Shown piece after piece: positions 51,938-60,303 of a DNA stretch of 64,000 nt (position 1 is its first letter; the number at the start of each line of letters is the position of its first letter). A program made the position numbers and the translations under genes. This stretch comes from Streptomyces sp. 71268 (GTDB lineage: Bacteria > Actinomycetota > Actinomycetes > Streptomycetales > Streptomycetaceae): NCBI RefSeq assembly GCF_029392895.1, contig NZ_CP114200.1:4991001-5055000 (forward strand). The letters run 5' to 3'. The notes below the pieces were generated by a model that did not search any database, was not told the DNA's origin, and was given only the letters and a program-made list of their open reading frames with translations.

Positions 51938-54028
51938 GTGACCCACGTGACCGAAGCCGAGGCATCAGTGATCACCACCCTGTTCGTCGCCAACCGTGGC
52001 GAGATCGCCCGCCGCATCTTCCGTACCTGCCGTGAGCTGGGCATCTCCACCGCCACGGGGTACTCCGACGCCGACGCGGGCGCCCCGCACACCCGCGAGG
52101 CGGACGCCGCCGTCCACCTGCCGGGCAACGCGCCCGCCGACACCTACCTGCGCGCCGACCTCCTGGTGAAGGCCGCCCTGGCCTGCGGCGCGGACGCCGT
52201 CCACCCCGGCTACGGCTTCCTCTCCGAGAACCCCGACTTCGCCCGCGCCGTCATCGACGCCGGCCTGACCTGGGTCGGCCCGCCACCGGCGGCCATCGCG
52301 GTCATGGCGTCCAAGACCCGGGCCAAGGAGCTGATGGCCGGCGCCGGCGTGCCGCTGCTCGCGCTCGTACGCCCCGAGGAGGCGACCGAGGCAGACCTGC
52401 CGCTGCTGGTCAAGGCGGCGGCCGGCGGCGGCGGGCGCGGCATGCGGCTCGTACGTGAACTCGCCGCGCTCCCGGAAGAGATGAAGGCCGCGAGCGTCGA
52501 GGCGGCCTCGGCGTTCGGTGACGGCGAGGTGTTCGCCGAGCCGTACGTGGAGCGCGGGCGCCACGTCGAGGTGCAGATCCTCGCGGACGCGCACGGCACG
52601 GTGTGGACGCTCGGCACCCGCGACTGTTCGCTCCAGCGCCGGCACCAGAAGGTCATCGAGGAGGCCCCGGCCCCCGAGCTGCCGGACGCGCTGCGCGCGG
52701 CGCTGCACGAGGCGGCGGCCCAGGCGGCCACCGCGATCGACTACCGGGGCGCCGGCACGGTCGAATTCCTCGTCTCTCCGCAGGGCCGCGGCTACTTCCT
52801 GGAGGTCAACACCCGCCTCCAGGTCGAGCACCCGGTCACCGAGTGCGTCCACGGCCTCGACCTGGTGGCCTGGCAACTGCGCGTCGCCGAGGGCCACCCG
52901 CTGCCCGCCACGCCCCCCGAGCCCACTGGGCACGCAGTGGAGGCCCGGCTGTACGCGGAGGACCCGGCGCGCGACTGGCAGCCGCAGACCGGCCTGGTGC
53001 GCCGCTTCGACCTCGGCCCGACGACGCCGACCGGGCCCGGCCAGCCGCTGCCGCCCGCCGGGTTGCGGGTGGACTCCGGCTTCGGCGCCGGCGACACCAT
53101 CAGCCCGCACTACGACCCGATGCTGGCCAAGGTCATCGCCTGGGCCCCCACTCGCGCGGAGGCCGTCCGCCGCCTCGCCCACGCCCTGGAGCGGGCCCGC
53201 CTGCACGGCCCGGTCACCAACCGCGACCTGCTCGTACGCGCCCTGCGCCACCCGCGCTTCCAGGCCGCCGACCTCGACACCGGCTTCCTCGACCGCCACC
53301 TGACCGAGCTGACCGGGTCCGCCCCGGGCGAGGCGGGTGAGGTGGAAGAGTTGGGTGCCTCGGAAGAGTCGGGCCGCGCGGAAGGGCCTGGCGGGCCCGG
53401 CGGGACGGGCGTGCGGCTGGCGGCGCTGGCCGCCGCGCTGGCGGACGGCTGCGGGCGCTCGCGGTTCGGCGGCACCCGCTACGGCGGCGCCTGGCGCAAC
53501 GTGCCGTCCCAGCCGCAGACCCGGAGCTACCGCAGCGAGCCGGACGGCACCGAGCACGAGGTCCGCTACCGGCTCACCCGCGCTGGCCTGGACGCCGACG
53601 GCCTGCCCGGCGTCCGCCTGCTCTCGGCCACCCGCGATCAGGTCGTCCTGGACGTGGCCGGCGTCCGCCGAACCCTTGCGGTGAGCGCGTACGAGGACGG
53701 GACGGTCTACGTCGACACGCCGCCGCCCGCCGCCGGCCCTCCCGGCCAGCCCACCGCGTACGCCCTCACCCCGCTGCCCCGCTTCCCCGACCCGAGTGCC
53801 CGCTCCGAGCCCGGTTCGCTGCTCGCGCCCATGCCCGGCACTGTCATCCGGCTCGCCGACGTGGCCGAGGGCGACGCCGTGCGGGCCGGCCAGCCGCTGC
53901 TGTGGCTGGAGGCGATGAAGATGGAACACAAGATCACCGCCCCGGCCTCCGGCACCCTCACGGCCCTGCGCGCGGTCCCGGGCCAACAGGTGGAGGTCGG
54001 CGCCCTGCTCGCCGTCGTCTCCGACTGA
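51938..54028 (+). CDS. Acyl-CoA carboxylase, alpha subunit (biotin carboxylase + biotin carrier)
   Basis: A 696-residue protein with the biotin carboxylase and biotin carrier in one chain. FVANRGEIARRIFRTCRELG starts the N-lobe, KAAAGGGGRGMRLV is the ATP-grasp Gly loop, RDCSLQRRHQKVIEEAPAP and FLEVNTRLQVEHPVTE supply the catalytic carboxylase part. C-terminally EAMKMEH carries the biotin-accepting Lys661. The start GTG 51938 has GAGG upstream, 8 bp after the beta-subunit stop; GTG 51947 and 51968 are other options. Partner of the preceding beta subunit, as AtuF/AtuC or LiuD/LiuB. Confidence 0.94.
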   Translation: MTHVTEAEASVITTLFVANRGEIARRIFRTCRELGISTATGYSDADAGAPHTREADAAVHLPGNAPADTYLRADLLVKAALACGADAVHPGYGFLSENPDFARAVIDAGLTWVGPPPAAIAVMASKTRAKELMAGAGVPLLALVRPEEATEADLPLLVKAAAGGGGRGMRLVRELAALPEEMKAASVEAASAFGDGEVFAEPYVERGRHVEVQILADAHGTVWTLGTRDCSLQRRHQKVIEEAPAPELPDALRAALHEAAAQAATAIDYRGAGTVEFLVSPQGRGYFLEVNTRLQVEHPVTECVHGLDLVAWQLRVAEGHPLPATPPEPTGHAVEARLYAEDPARDWQPQTGLVRRFDLGPTTPTGPGQPLPPAGLRVDSGFGAGDTISPHYDPMLAKVIAWAPTRAEAVRRLAHALERARLHGPVTNRDLLVRALRHPRFQAADLDTGFLDRHLTELTGSAPGEAGEVEELGASEESGRAEGPGGPGGTGVRLAALAAALADGCGRSRFGGTRYGGAWRNVPSQPQTRSYRSEPDGTEHEVRYRLTRAGLDADGLPGVRLLSATRDQVVLDVAGVRRTLAVSAYEDGTVYVDTPPPAAGPPGQPTAYALTPLPRFPDPSARSEPGSLLAPMPGTVIRLADVAEGDAVRAGQPLLWLEAMKMEHKITAPASGTLTALRAVPGQQVEVGALLAVVSD

Positions 54029-54211
54029 CCGGCCCGGTCCCCCGACCCGTACCCCTGAGCCCGTACGCGCCACAGGCACCGCAGGCACCACACCCCGCGC
54101 ACCGTACGCACCACAGGAACCGCCGCACCGCCCGTACCTGGCGCACCGCACGCGACGCGCGCACCTCACGCCCCCGACCCCCCGTACGCCATCCCGCACC
54201 GAGGAGGCCCC

Positions 54212-55375
54212 ATGTCCCACGCCGTGATCGAGTCCGAGGAGCACCGCGCGCTGCGCTCCGCCGTCGCCGCCCTGGGCGCGCGGTACGGCCGCTCGTACAT
54301 GGACACCGTCGTCCGCGAGGGCAAGCACCCCGAAGAGTTGTGGGCCGAGGCCGGCAAGCTCGGCTATCTCGGCGTCAACCTGCCGGAGGAGTACGGCGGC
54401 GGGGGCGGCGGAATCGTCGAACTCTCGTTGGTGCTTGAAGAGTTGGGGGCTGCAGGGTGCCCGCTGCTCCTGATGGTCGTCTCGCCCGCCATCTGCGGCA
54501 CCGTCATCGCCCGTTTCGGCACCGAGGAGCAGAAGCGGGCCTGGCTGCCGGGGCTGGCCGACGGCTCGCGGACGATGGCGTTCGGCATCACCGAGCCCGA
54601 CGCCGGTTCCAACTCGCACCGCATCACCACCACCGCCCGCCGGGACGGTGACGACTGGGTGCTCACCGGCCGCAAGGTCTTCATCTCCGGCGTGGACGTC
54701 GCCGACGCGACGATGATCGTCGGCCGCACCGAGGACGCCCGCACCGGCAAGCTCAAGCCGTGCCTGTTCATCGTGGACCGCCAGACTCCCGGCTTCGGCT
54801 ACCGGCAGATCCCGATGGAGGTCGCGGCGGCGGAGAAGCAGTTCGAGCTGACGTTGGACGAGGTGCGGCTGCCCGCCGACGCGCTGGTCGGCGACGAGGA
54901 CGCCGGACTCCTCCAACTCTTCGCCGGACTCAACCCCGAGCGCATCATGACCGCCGCCTTCGGCCTCGGCATGGCCAGGTTCGCCCTCGCGCGGGCCGTC
55001 GACTACGCCAAGACCCGCGAGGTGTGGAAGAGTCCGATCGGCGCCCACCAGGCCATAGCCCACCCGCTCGCCCAGTCGCACATCGAGGTGGAACTGGCCC
55101 GCCTGATGATGCAGAAGGCGGCCCACCTCTACGACTCCGGCGACGACATGGCGGCCGGCGAGGCGGCCAACATGGCGAAGTACGCGGCGGGCGAGGCGAC
55201 CGTCCGGGCCGTCGACCAGGCCGTGCACACGCTCGGTGGCAACGGACTCGCCTCCGAGTACGGCCTCGCCTCGCTCATCACCGGCGCTCGCGTGGTCCGC
55301 ATCGCCCCGGTCAGCCGCGAGATGATCCTCAACTTCGTCTCGCACACCACGCTCGGCCTGCCCAAGTCGTACTGA
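54212..55375 (+). CDS. Acyl-CoA dehydrogenase
   Basis: A 387-residue FAD-dependent acyl-CoA dehydrogenase: N-terminal helical part with LGYLGVNLPEEYGGGGGGIV, the FAD-binding MAFGITEPDAGSNSHRITTT and LTGRKVFISGVDVADATMIV, then LNPERIMTAAFGLGMARFAL and the C-terminal QAVHTLGGNGLASEYGLASL. It is close to citronellyl-CoA dehydrogenase (AtuD)-type members. GAGGAGGCCCC precedes ATG 54212. It lies 183 bp after the carboxylase alpha gene, probably in the same operon, and supplies the unsaturated acyl-CoA for carboxylation. Confidence 0.94.
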   Translation: MSHAVIESEEHRALRSAVAALGARYGRSYMDTVVREGKHPEELWAEAGKLGYLGVNLPEEYGGGGGGIVELSLVLEELGAAGCPLLLMVVSPAICGTVIARFGTEEQKRAWLPGLADGSRTMAFGITEPDAGSNSHRITTTARRDGDDWVLTGRKVFISGVDVADATMIVGRTEDARTGKLKPCLFIVDRQTPGFGYRQIPMEVAAAEKQFELTLDEVRLPADALVGDEDAGLLQLFAGLNPERIMTAAFGLGMARFALARAVDYAKTREVWKSPIGAHQAIAHPLAQSHIEVELARLMMQKAAHLYDSGDDMAAGEAANMAKYAAGEATVRAVDQAVHTLGGNGLASEYGLASLITGARVVRIAPVSREMILNFVSHTTLGLPKSY

Positions 55376-55728
55376 CCGGCCGCGCGGTCACGGCGCGGGG
55401 CGGCCGGGGAACGCGGCCGTACGGGACCCGGTCGTACGGGAACGGTCGCACCAGGCATGCCCGTACGACACCGGGGCGGTCCGCCACGCGCCGGGGGAAC
55501 CGGCGCGTCCCGTAGTCCATCCAGTTCAATGGAGCCCCGAAGCGCGCCGAAGCGCACCACCCCGCAGCCCCACCGGCCGTGCCCATCCGGCCGCCTCACC
55601 CCACCAGTCACCCACCCAACCCCGCACCCACCCACCCAGCCATTTCAGCCACCCAGCCACTCACCCACCCAGTCACCCAGCCACTCACCCACCCAGTCAC
55701 CCAGCCCAGGAAGGAGGTCGGCGGACCG
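55376..55728. other. Intergenic region with CACCCA repeats
   Basis: A 353-bp gap inside the operon between the dehydrogenase and hydratase genes. The left part (55390-55460) is GTACGG-rich, and the right part is the CACCCA repeat described separately. No gene is supported. Confidence 0.55.
55650..55704. repeat. 24-bp tandem repeat of CACCCAGCCACTCACCCACC
   Basis: Two full identical copies (55650-55673, 55674-55697; CACCCAGCCACTCACCCACC plus CAGT) and the first seven bases of a third, embedded in longer CACCCA-rich DNA just before the RBS of the hydratase gene. Strongly pyrimidine-rich on this strand. Confidence 0.9.
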
Positions 55729-56727
55729 ATGACCAACCCACCCGAGCGGCCCGGGCAGTCCGCGACGGCCGGGGAGCGGCCGGCGCCGCTCGTGCGTCGC
55801 GGGTACGACCGTGGCATCGCCACGCTCACCCTCGACTCGCCGCACAACCGCAACGCGCTCTCGTCGCGCCTGGTGACCGAGTTGCTGGCGGGCCTGGAGG
55901 CCGCCGCCAACGACCCGGCCACTCGGGCCGTACTGCTCGACCACACGGGCAGCACGTTCTGCGCCGGTGCCGACCTGAGCGAGGCGGTGTCCGGCGCCAC
56001 GGCCGACGGGGGCGCGCCCGTGGCCGGGCCGCTGGGCCTGGCCCGGTTGATGCGTACCGTCGTGGAGCTGCCGGTGCCGGTGGTCGCCCGCGTCACCGGG
56101 CACGTACGGGCCGGCGGGCTCGGCCTGTTGGGGGCCTGCGACATCTCGGCGGCAGGGCCGGCGGCCAGCTTCGCGTTCACCGAGGCCAGGCTCGGCCTCG
56201 CGCCCGCCGTGATCTCCATGCCGCTGCTGCCCCGGCTCGACCCGCGCGCGGCCGGGCGCTACTACCTGACCGGCGAGCGGTTCGACGCCGCCGAGGCGGC
56301 CCGCATCGGCCTGATCACCCTCGCCGGCGATCCCGACGACGTCCTGGTCCCGGTCCTGGACGGGCTGCGTCGGGGCTCGCCGCAGGGGCTCGCGGAGTCC
56401 AAGCGGCTGGTCACGGCCGAGGTGCTACGGGCCTTCGACCGGGACACGGCGGCACTGGCCGAACTCTCCGCGCGACTCTTCGGCTCGGCCGAGGCCCGGG
56501 AAGGGATGACGGCGTTCCTGGAGCGCCGCGACCCGGCGTGGGCCCCCACCCCGGCCACGACCGCCAGCACAGCGAACCCAGCCAGCACAGCCACCCCAGC
56601 CACCACCGTCCCAGCGAACCCAGCCGACATAGCCACCACCGCCACCCCAGCCAAGGCCGCACCATCCGATGGCGGGCCGCACGCCGCGCGGCCCGCCGAG
56701 CCCAGCACCGTGGAGGAACCCCGTTGA
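55729..56727 (+). CDS. Enoyl-CoA hydratase/isomerase family protein
   Basis: A 332-residue crotonase-fold protein: ATLTLDSPHNRNALSSRLVT, the oxyanion-hole segment GSTFCAGADLSEA, and GHVRAGGLGLLGACDISAAG with the second Gly-rich loop. The catalytic Glu of classic hydratases is not obvious, which is common in this subfamily and fits the AtuE/LiuC-like isohexenyl- or methyl-glutaconyl-CoA hydratases. The last ~60 residues are an Ala/Thr/Pro-rich repetitive tail. AAGGAGG at 55711-55717 precedes ATG 55729. The stop overlaps the TetR TTG start. Confidence 0.9.
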   Translation: MTNPPERPGQSATAGERPAPLVRRGYDRGIATLTLDSPHNRNALSSRLVTELLAGLEAAANDPATRAVLLDHTGSTFCAGADLSEAVSGATADGGAPVAGPLGLARLMRTVVELPVPVVARVTGHVRAGGLGLLGACDISAAGPAASFAFTEARLGLAPAVISMPLLPRLDPRAAGRYYLTGERFDAAEAARIGLITLAGDPDDVLVPVLDGLRRGSPQGLAESKRLVTAEVLRAFDRDTAALAELSARLFGSAEAREGMTAFLERRDPAWAPTPATTASTANPASTATPATTVPANPADIATTATPAKAAPSDGGPHAARPAEPSTVEEPR

Positions 56728-57350
56728 CCACGCGCCCGGCGCTACGCGATCCCAAACAGGACCGCAGCCGCGCCACCCGCCAGCGGCTGCTTGAGGCCGC
56801 CATCGCCTGCCTGGCCGAGCACGGCTGGGCGGGCTCGACGGTGTCGGTGGTCGCCGAGCGCGCGGGGGTCTCCCGTGGCGCGGCGCAACACCACTTCCCG
56901 ACCCGCGAGGACCTGTTCACCGCGGCCGTCGAGCAGGTCGCCGAGGAACGCTCGGCGGCCCTGCGCGCGCTGCTCACGGGCGCCACCGACCCGCCCGAGC
57001 GCGACGGCCCCGAGCGCACCCACGCCGTGGTCGACGCCCTGGTCAGCCTCTACACGGGCCCACTGTTCCGCGCCGCCCTGCAACTGTGGGTGGCGGCCTC
57101 GAACGAGCCCCAACTCGGCGGTCGCGTCACGGCACTTGAGGCCCGCATCGGCCGCGAGAGTCACCGCATGGCGATCGAACTCCTCGGCGCCGACGAGAGC
57201 GTCCCCGGTGTACGGGAAACCGTGCAGGGCCTCCTCGACATGGCCCGCGGCCTCGGCCTCGCCAACCTCCTCACGGACGACGCCCCACGCCGCGAGCGGG
57301 TGGTCACCCAGTGGGCCCGGCTGGTCCACGACGTGTTGGGGCGGGGGTGA
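56724..57350 (+). CDS. TetR-family transcriptional regulator
   Basis: A 208-residue TetR regulator. DPKQDRSRATRQRLLEAAIA begins the HTH, GSTVSVVAERAGVSRGAAQHH-F is the recognition helix, then TREDLFTAAVEQVAEERSAA; the C-terminal ligand domain is helical. The TTG start 56724 overlaps the hydratase stop (TTGA), with GGAGGAA upstream. As the last gene of the acyl-CoA operon it is probably its repressor, released by an acyl-CoA. A candidate operator lies upstream of the first gene. Confidence 0.92.
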   Translation: MTTRPALRDPKQDRSRATRQRLLEAAIACLAEHGWAGSTVSVVAERAGVSRGAAQHHFPTREDLFTAAVEQVAEERSAALRALLTGATDPPERDGPERTHAVVDALVSLYTGPLFRAALQLWVAASNEPQLGGRVTALEARIGRESHRMAIELLGADESVPGVRETVQGLLDMARGLGLANLLTDDAPRRERVVTQWARLVHDVLGRG

Positions 57351-57440
57351 CGGACCCACCCCTCCAAGCGTGCGGGCCCCACCCGACGCGCGGGCCCCAC
57401 CCCCGGCCTGCCCGCACCTCACACCCAGGCTCTCCGCACC

Positions 57441-58214
57441 TCACATCCGAGCCCTCAGTACGTCGACCTCGCAGCCCGGTGCGAACGGGTCGAAGCCGTG
57501 CTCGGACAACCAGCGAACGGCCAGCAGGCTGCGCAGCGACCACCACGCGTGGATCACGTCGAGGTCGATGTCGGCGCCGTAGCCGGCGATGACGTCGTCG
57601 AGGTGCTCCTCGTGTCCGAGCGTGAAGGTGGCGAGGTCGTACAGGGCGTCGCCCTGGCCCGCCTCGGACCAGTCGATGATGCCGGTGACCCGGTCGCCGT
57701 CGAGGAAGACGTGCGCGATCTGTAGGTCGCCGTGGGTGAACGCCGGGGTCCAGGGCCGGAACGCGGCCTCAGCGACCTGGCGGTTGCGGGTGACCAGGTC
57801 GGCGGGGAGGAGCCCGCTCGTCACGAGCGACGCGCACTCGGCGTCGAGTTCCGCCACCAGCGCCGCGACGCTCCGCCCGGCCCGGCCGGGCCACGGCGGC
57901 AGCGGCCCGTCGTGCAGCTTCCGGATGGCGGCGCCCGCCGCGGCCCACGCCGCCGCCGACCCGGTCGCCGCCCCGCCCAGGCTCCCGAGGGTCGTCCCCG
58001 GGAGCGCGGCGAGCGCGAGCGCGGGCGGCTCGCGCCACAGGATCTCCGGCGTCGGTACCGGCGCCAACGTCATCGCCCTGACCTCGGCGTCCATGCGCGC
58101 CTGGTCGGCGTCCACCTTCAGGAACACGTCACCGACGCGCAGCGTCGCGCGCTCGGAATGGGCGACGACGACCTTGACCTCGTCCCGGCTCACGGGTGAT
58201 TCGACCGCATCCAT
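57441..58214 (-). CDS. Aminoglycoside phosphotransferase-family (APH) kinase-like protein
   Basis: A 257-residue small-molecule kinase-fold protein. The nucleotide-binding N-lobe has LRVGDVFLKVDADQARMDAE. The catalytic loop is FTHGDLQIAHVFLDGDRVTG, in which the usual Asn (H-G-D-x4-N) is His; IIDWSEAGQGDALYDLATF supplies the metal-binding Asp. The members with H-G-D-L-Q-x-A-H form a common streptomycete branch, mostly of unknown substrate; antibiotic modification cannot be inferred. ATG 58214. Convergent with the TetR gene. Confidence 0.88.
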   Translation of the reverse strand: MDAVESPVSRDEVKVVVAHSERATLRVGDVFLKVDADQARMDAEVRAMTLAPVPTPEILWREPPALALAALPGTTLGSLGGAATGSAAAWAAAGAAIRKLHDGPLPPWPGRAGRSVAALVAELDAECASLVTSGLLPADLVTRNRQVAEAAFRPWTPAFTHGDLQIAHVFLDGDRVTGIIDWSEAGQGDALYDLATFTLGHEEHLDDVIAGYGADIDLDVIHAWWSLRSLLAVRWLSEHGFDPFAPGCEVDVLRARM

Positions 58215-58671
58215 GGGCGACGAGTATTCCGAGGACGGTCGCCGGCGTCGCCCGGTTTATCGCGCGCGGTGACGCGGCTGTCCGCCTCCCGCCACGCGCC
58301 GGAGACACCCGCCCGGCACCCGGACCTGACGCCGGGCCTCCTGACGCCGGGGTGCCCCTGGCATCTGGTCCCTGGCCGACGCGAGGCCCGGAAAGGCGCG
58401 ACACCGCCTCTACGACGTATGCCCCCTTCTACGTCGTATGTCCCTTGATTTGGCCTGAGTTCGCCCTAGGCGGCTCCTCCACGACTCCTTAACATCTCGC
58501 ACCATTGGCATGCGCATGGCTATCCGGCCACTCGCGTACGTGCCGCTCCGCTCCACCGTTCGTACACGGCCGCCGGCCGGGGCAACCGCTCGCACCACGT
58601 ACGTCCCCAGCCCCTCGGTGGTCCCGCACGGTTTCGAACCGCCCGTCCCCAAGGCAAAGGACTGATCTCTC
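58215..58671. other. Divergent intergenic region
   Basis: A 457-bp gap between the kinase-like gene and the DUF4360 gene. Its right half (58410-58510) is A+T-richer and holds the inverted repeat listed separately. No gene is supported. Confidence 0.5.
58411..58438. promoter_or_regulatory. Inverted repeat TACGACGTA / TACGTCGTA
   Basis: TACGACGTA (58411-58419) and TACGTCGTA (58430-58438) are exact reverse complements 10 bp apart, each half followed by TGYCCC (direct-repeat character as well). Likely a regulator site of the DUF4360 gene. Confidence 0.55.
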
Positions 58672-59322
58672 ATGCACTCCGGCATACTCGCGACTGGCGC
58701 GATGCTTGGCCTGTTCGGCGCGACGCTCTCGCCCCAGAGCCCGGCCTCCTCGACCCCCAACCCGCCCACCGAGAAGGTCAGGGTCGAGGTCGAGACGGTG
58801 AACGGCTCGGGGTGCCCGAAGGACACCGCGGCGGTGGCCGTCGCCCCGGACAACACCGCCTTCACCGTGACGTACAGCCAGTACCTGGCGAGAGTCGGCG
58901 GCTCCTCCGACCCCACCGACGCCAGAAAGAACTGTCAGCTCAGCCTGCTGGTGCACGTCCCGCACGGCTTCACGTACGCCGTCGCCAGCGCCGACTACCG
59001 GGGCTACGCATCGCTCCAACCCGGCGCCGTCGGCCGGCAGAAGTCCTCGTTCTACTTCCAGGGCTCGCCGGACACCACGTCCAGCACGCACACGTTCAAG
59101 GGCCCGCGCCACGACAACTGGCAGGCCACCGACAGCACCGACTGGGGCGAACTGGTCTGGGCCCCCTGCGGCACGCGGCGGAACTTCAACGTCAACACCG
59201 AGCTGCGGGTCAGCGCGGGCACCTCGGACCCGAAGCAGACCAGCTTCATGACCATGGACTCCACCGACGGCGACGTGAACACCATCTACCGCCTCGCCTG
59301 GAAGCAGTGCCCCAAGCGATGA
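58672..59322 (+). CDS. DUF4360 secreted protein
   Basis: A 216-residue secreted protein of family DUF4360. The signal peptide is short (MHSGILATGAMLGLFGATLS), then EVETVNGSGCPKDTAAVAVA, FTVTYSQYLARVGGSSDPTD, ARKNCQLSLLVHVPHGFTYA, and near the end WGELVWAPCGTRRNFNVNTE and LAWKQCPKR. Four Cys at conserved places would form two disulfides. The family is common in actinobacteria and fungi, with no known activity. ATG 58672. A strong bidirectional terminator follows. Confidence 0.92.
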   Translation: MHSGILATGAMLGLFGATLSPQSPASSTPNPPTEKVRVEVETVNGSGCPKDTAAVAVAPDNTAFTVTYSQYLARVGGSSDPTDARKNCQLSLLVHVPHGFTYAVASADYRGYASLQPGAVGRQKSSFYFQGSPDTTSSTHTFKGPRHDNWQATDSTDWGELVWAPCGTRRNFNVNTELRVSAGTSDPKQTSFMTMDSTDGDVNTIYRLAWKQCPKR

Positions 59323-59404
59323 CCCGCGCGCTCGACGGTCGCCCAGCCGACTGAGCCGGCGGCCCCGTACGGCCGGAGGGAGCGGGGCCTTCGGTCGTAC
59401 GGGG

Positions 59405-59436
59405 CGCGCCGCCTGGCCCGGGGGCCAGGCGGCGCG
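59405..59436. terminator. Strong bidirectional terminator
   Basis: CGCGCCGCCTGGCCC (59405-59419) faces its exact complement (59422-59436), so a stem of about 13-14 bp with a 4-6-nt loop forms between the convergent DUF4360 and ABC permease genes. Confidence 0.85.
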
Positions 59437-59511
59437 GTCGTTACGGGGAACGGGCGACGGGTCTCGGGCGGCGGTCTGCCGTCGACCTCGCCGGACGAGA
59501 ATGCGGGCTCC

Positions 59512-60303
59512 TCACGCCGGGTCGCGGTTGAACCGAGCCGTCGCCCAGAGGTAGCCGAGCGCGGTGAGCGCGACGCACCAGGCGACGGTGATCCACCCGT
59601 CGTTGCCGATCTCGGAGCCGAGCAGCAGGCCGCGCAGCGTCTCGATGGCCGGGGTGAACGGCTGGTACTCGGCGATCGGCCGGAACCATCCCGGCATCGT
59701 GCTGGCCGGGATGAACGCGCTGGAGATCAACGGCAGCAGGATCAGCGGCATGGCCGCGTTGCTGGCCGCCTCGGGGTTCGGGCTGGACATGCCCATCCCG
59801 ACCGCGATCCAGGTGAGCGCGAAGGCGAACAGCGCGATCAGCCCGAAGGCCGCCAGCCACTCCAGGGCCGTGGCGTCGGTGGAGCGGAAGCCGATGGCGA
59901 CGCCGACGGCACCGACGAGGACCACGCTGGCCAGGCACTGCAAGACGCTGCCGACCACGTGCCCGATGATCACGGAGGTGCGGTGGATCGCCATCGTACG
60001 GAAGCGGGCGATGAGGCCCTCGTTCATGTCCATGGAGACGTGCACCGCGGCCCCGATCACGGTGCTGCCGATGGTCATCAGCAGGATGCCCGGAACGAGG
60101 TAGGCGACGTACTCGGAGCGGTCGGCGTCGCCGCCCCCGATGCCCGCGCTCATCACGTCGCCGAAGATGTAGACGAAGAGCAGCAACATCATGATCGGCG
60201 TGAGCAGCAGGTTCAGGGTCGCGGACGGGTAGCGCCGGGCGTGCAGCAGGTTGCGGCGCAGCATCGTGGTCGAGTCGCGGACGGCGAGGGTGAGGGCGCT
60301 CAT
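59512..60303 (-). CDS. ABC-2 type transporter permease (DrrB-like)
   Basis: A 263-residue membrane protein with six helices: MLRRNLLHARRYPSATLNLL, PIMMLLLFVYIFGDVMSAGI, YVAYLVPGILLMTIGSTVIG, SVIIGHVVGSVLQCLASVVL and a C-terminal ITVAWCVALTALGYLWATA. PASTMPGWFRPIAEYQPFTP is the DrrB-type loop. Its ATG (60303) overlaps the stop of the ATPase gene by 4 bp. With the ATPase it forms an exporter of the daunorubicin-resistance type, probably for a lipophilic compound or drug. Confidence 0.93.
   Translation of the reverse strand: MSALTLAVRDSTTMLRRNLLHARRYPSATLNLLLTPIMMLLLFVYIFGDVMSAGIGGGDADRSEYVAYLVPGILLMTIGSTVIGAAVHVSMDMNEGLIARFRTMAIHRTSVIIGHVVGSVLQCLASVVLVGAVGVAIGFRSTDATALEWLAAFGLIALFAFALTWIAVGMGMSSPNPEAASNAAMPLILLPLISSAFIPASTMPGWFRPIAEYQPFTPAIETLRGLLLGSEIGNDGWITVAWCVALTALGYLWATARFNRDPA

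Noticed and set aside
51965..55345. A 1126-codon reverse frame opposite the carboxylase alpha and acyl-CoA dehydrogenase genes
   Set aside because: Shadow frame: low-complexity Arg/Gly/His-rich translation, no RBS, while both forward genes have intact catalytic motifs.
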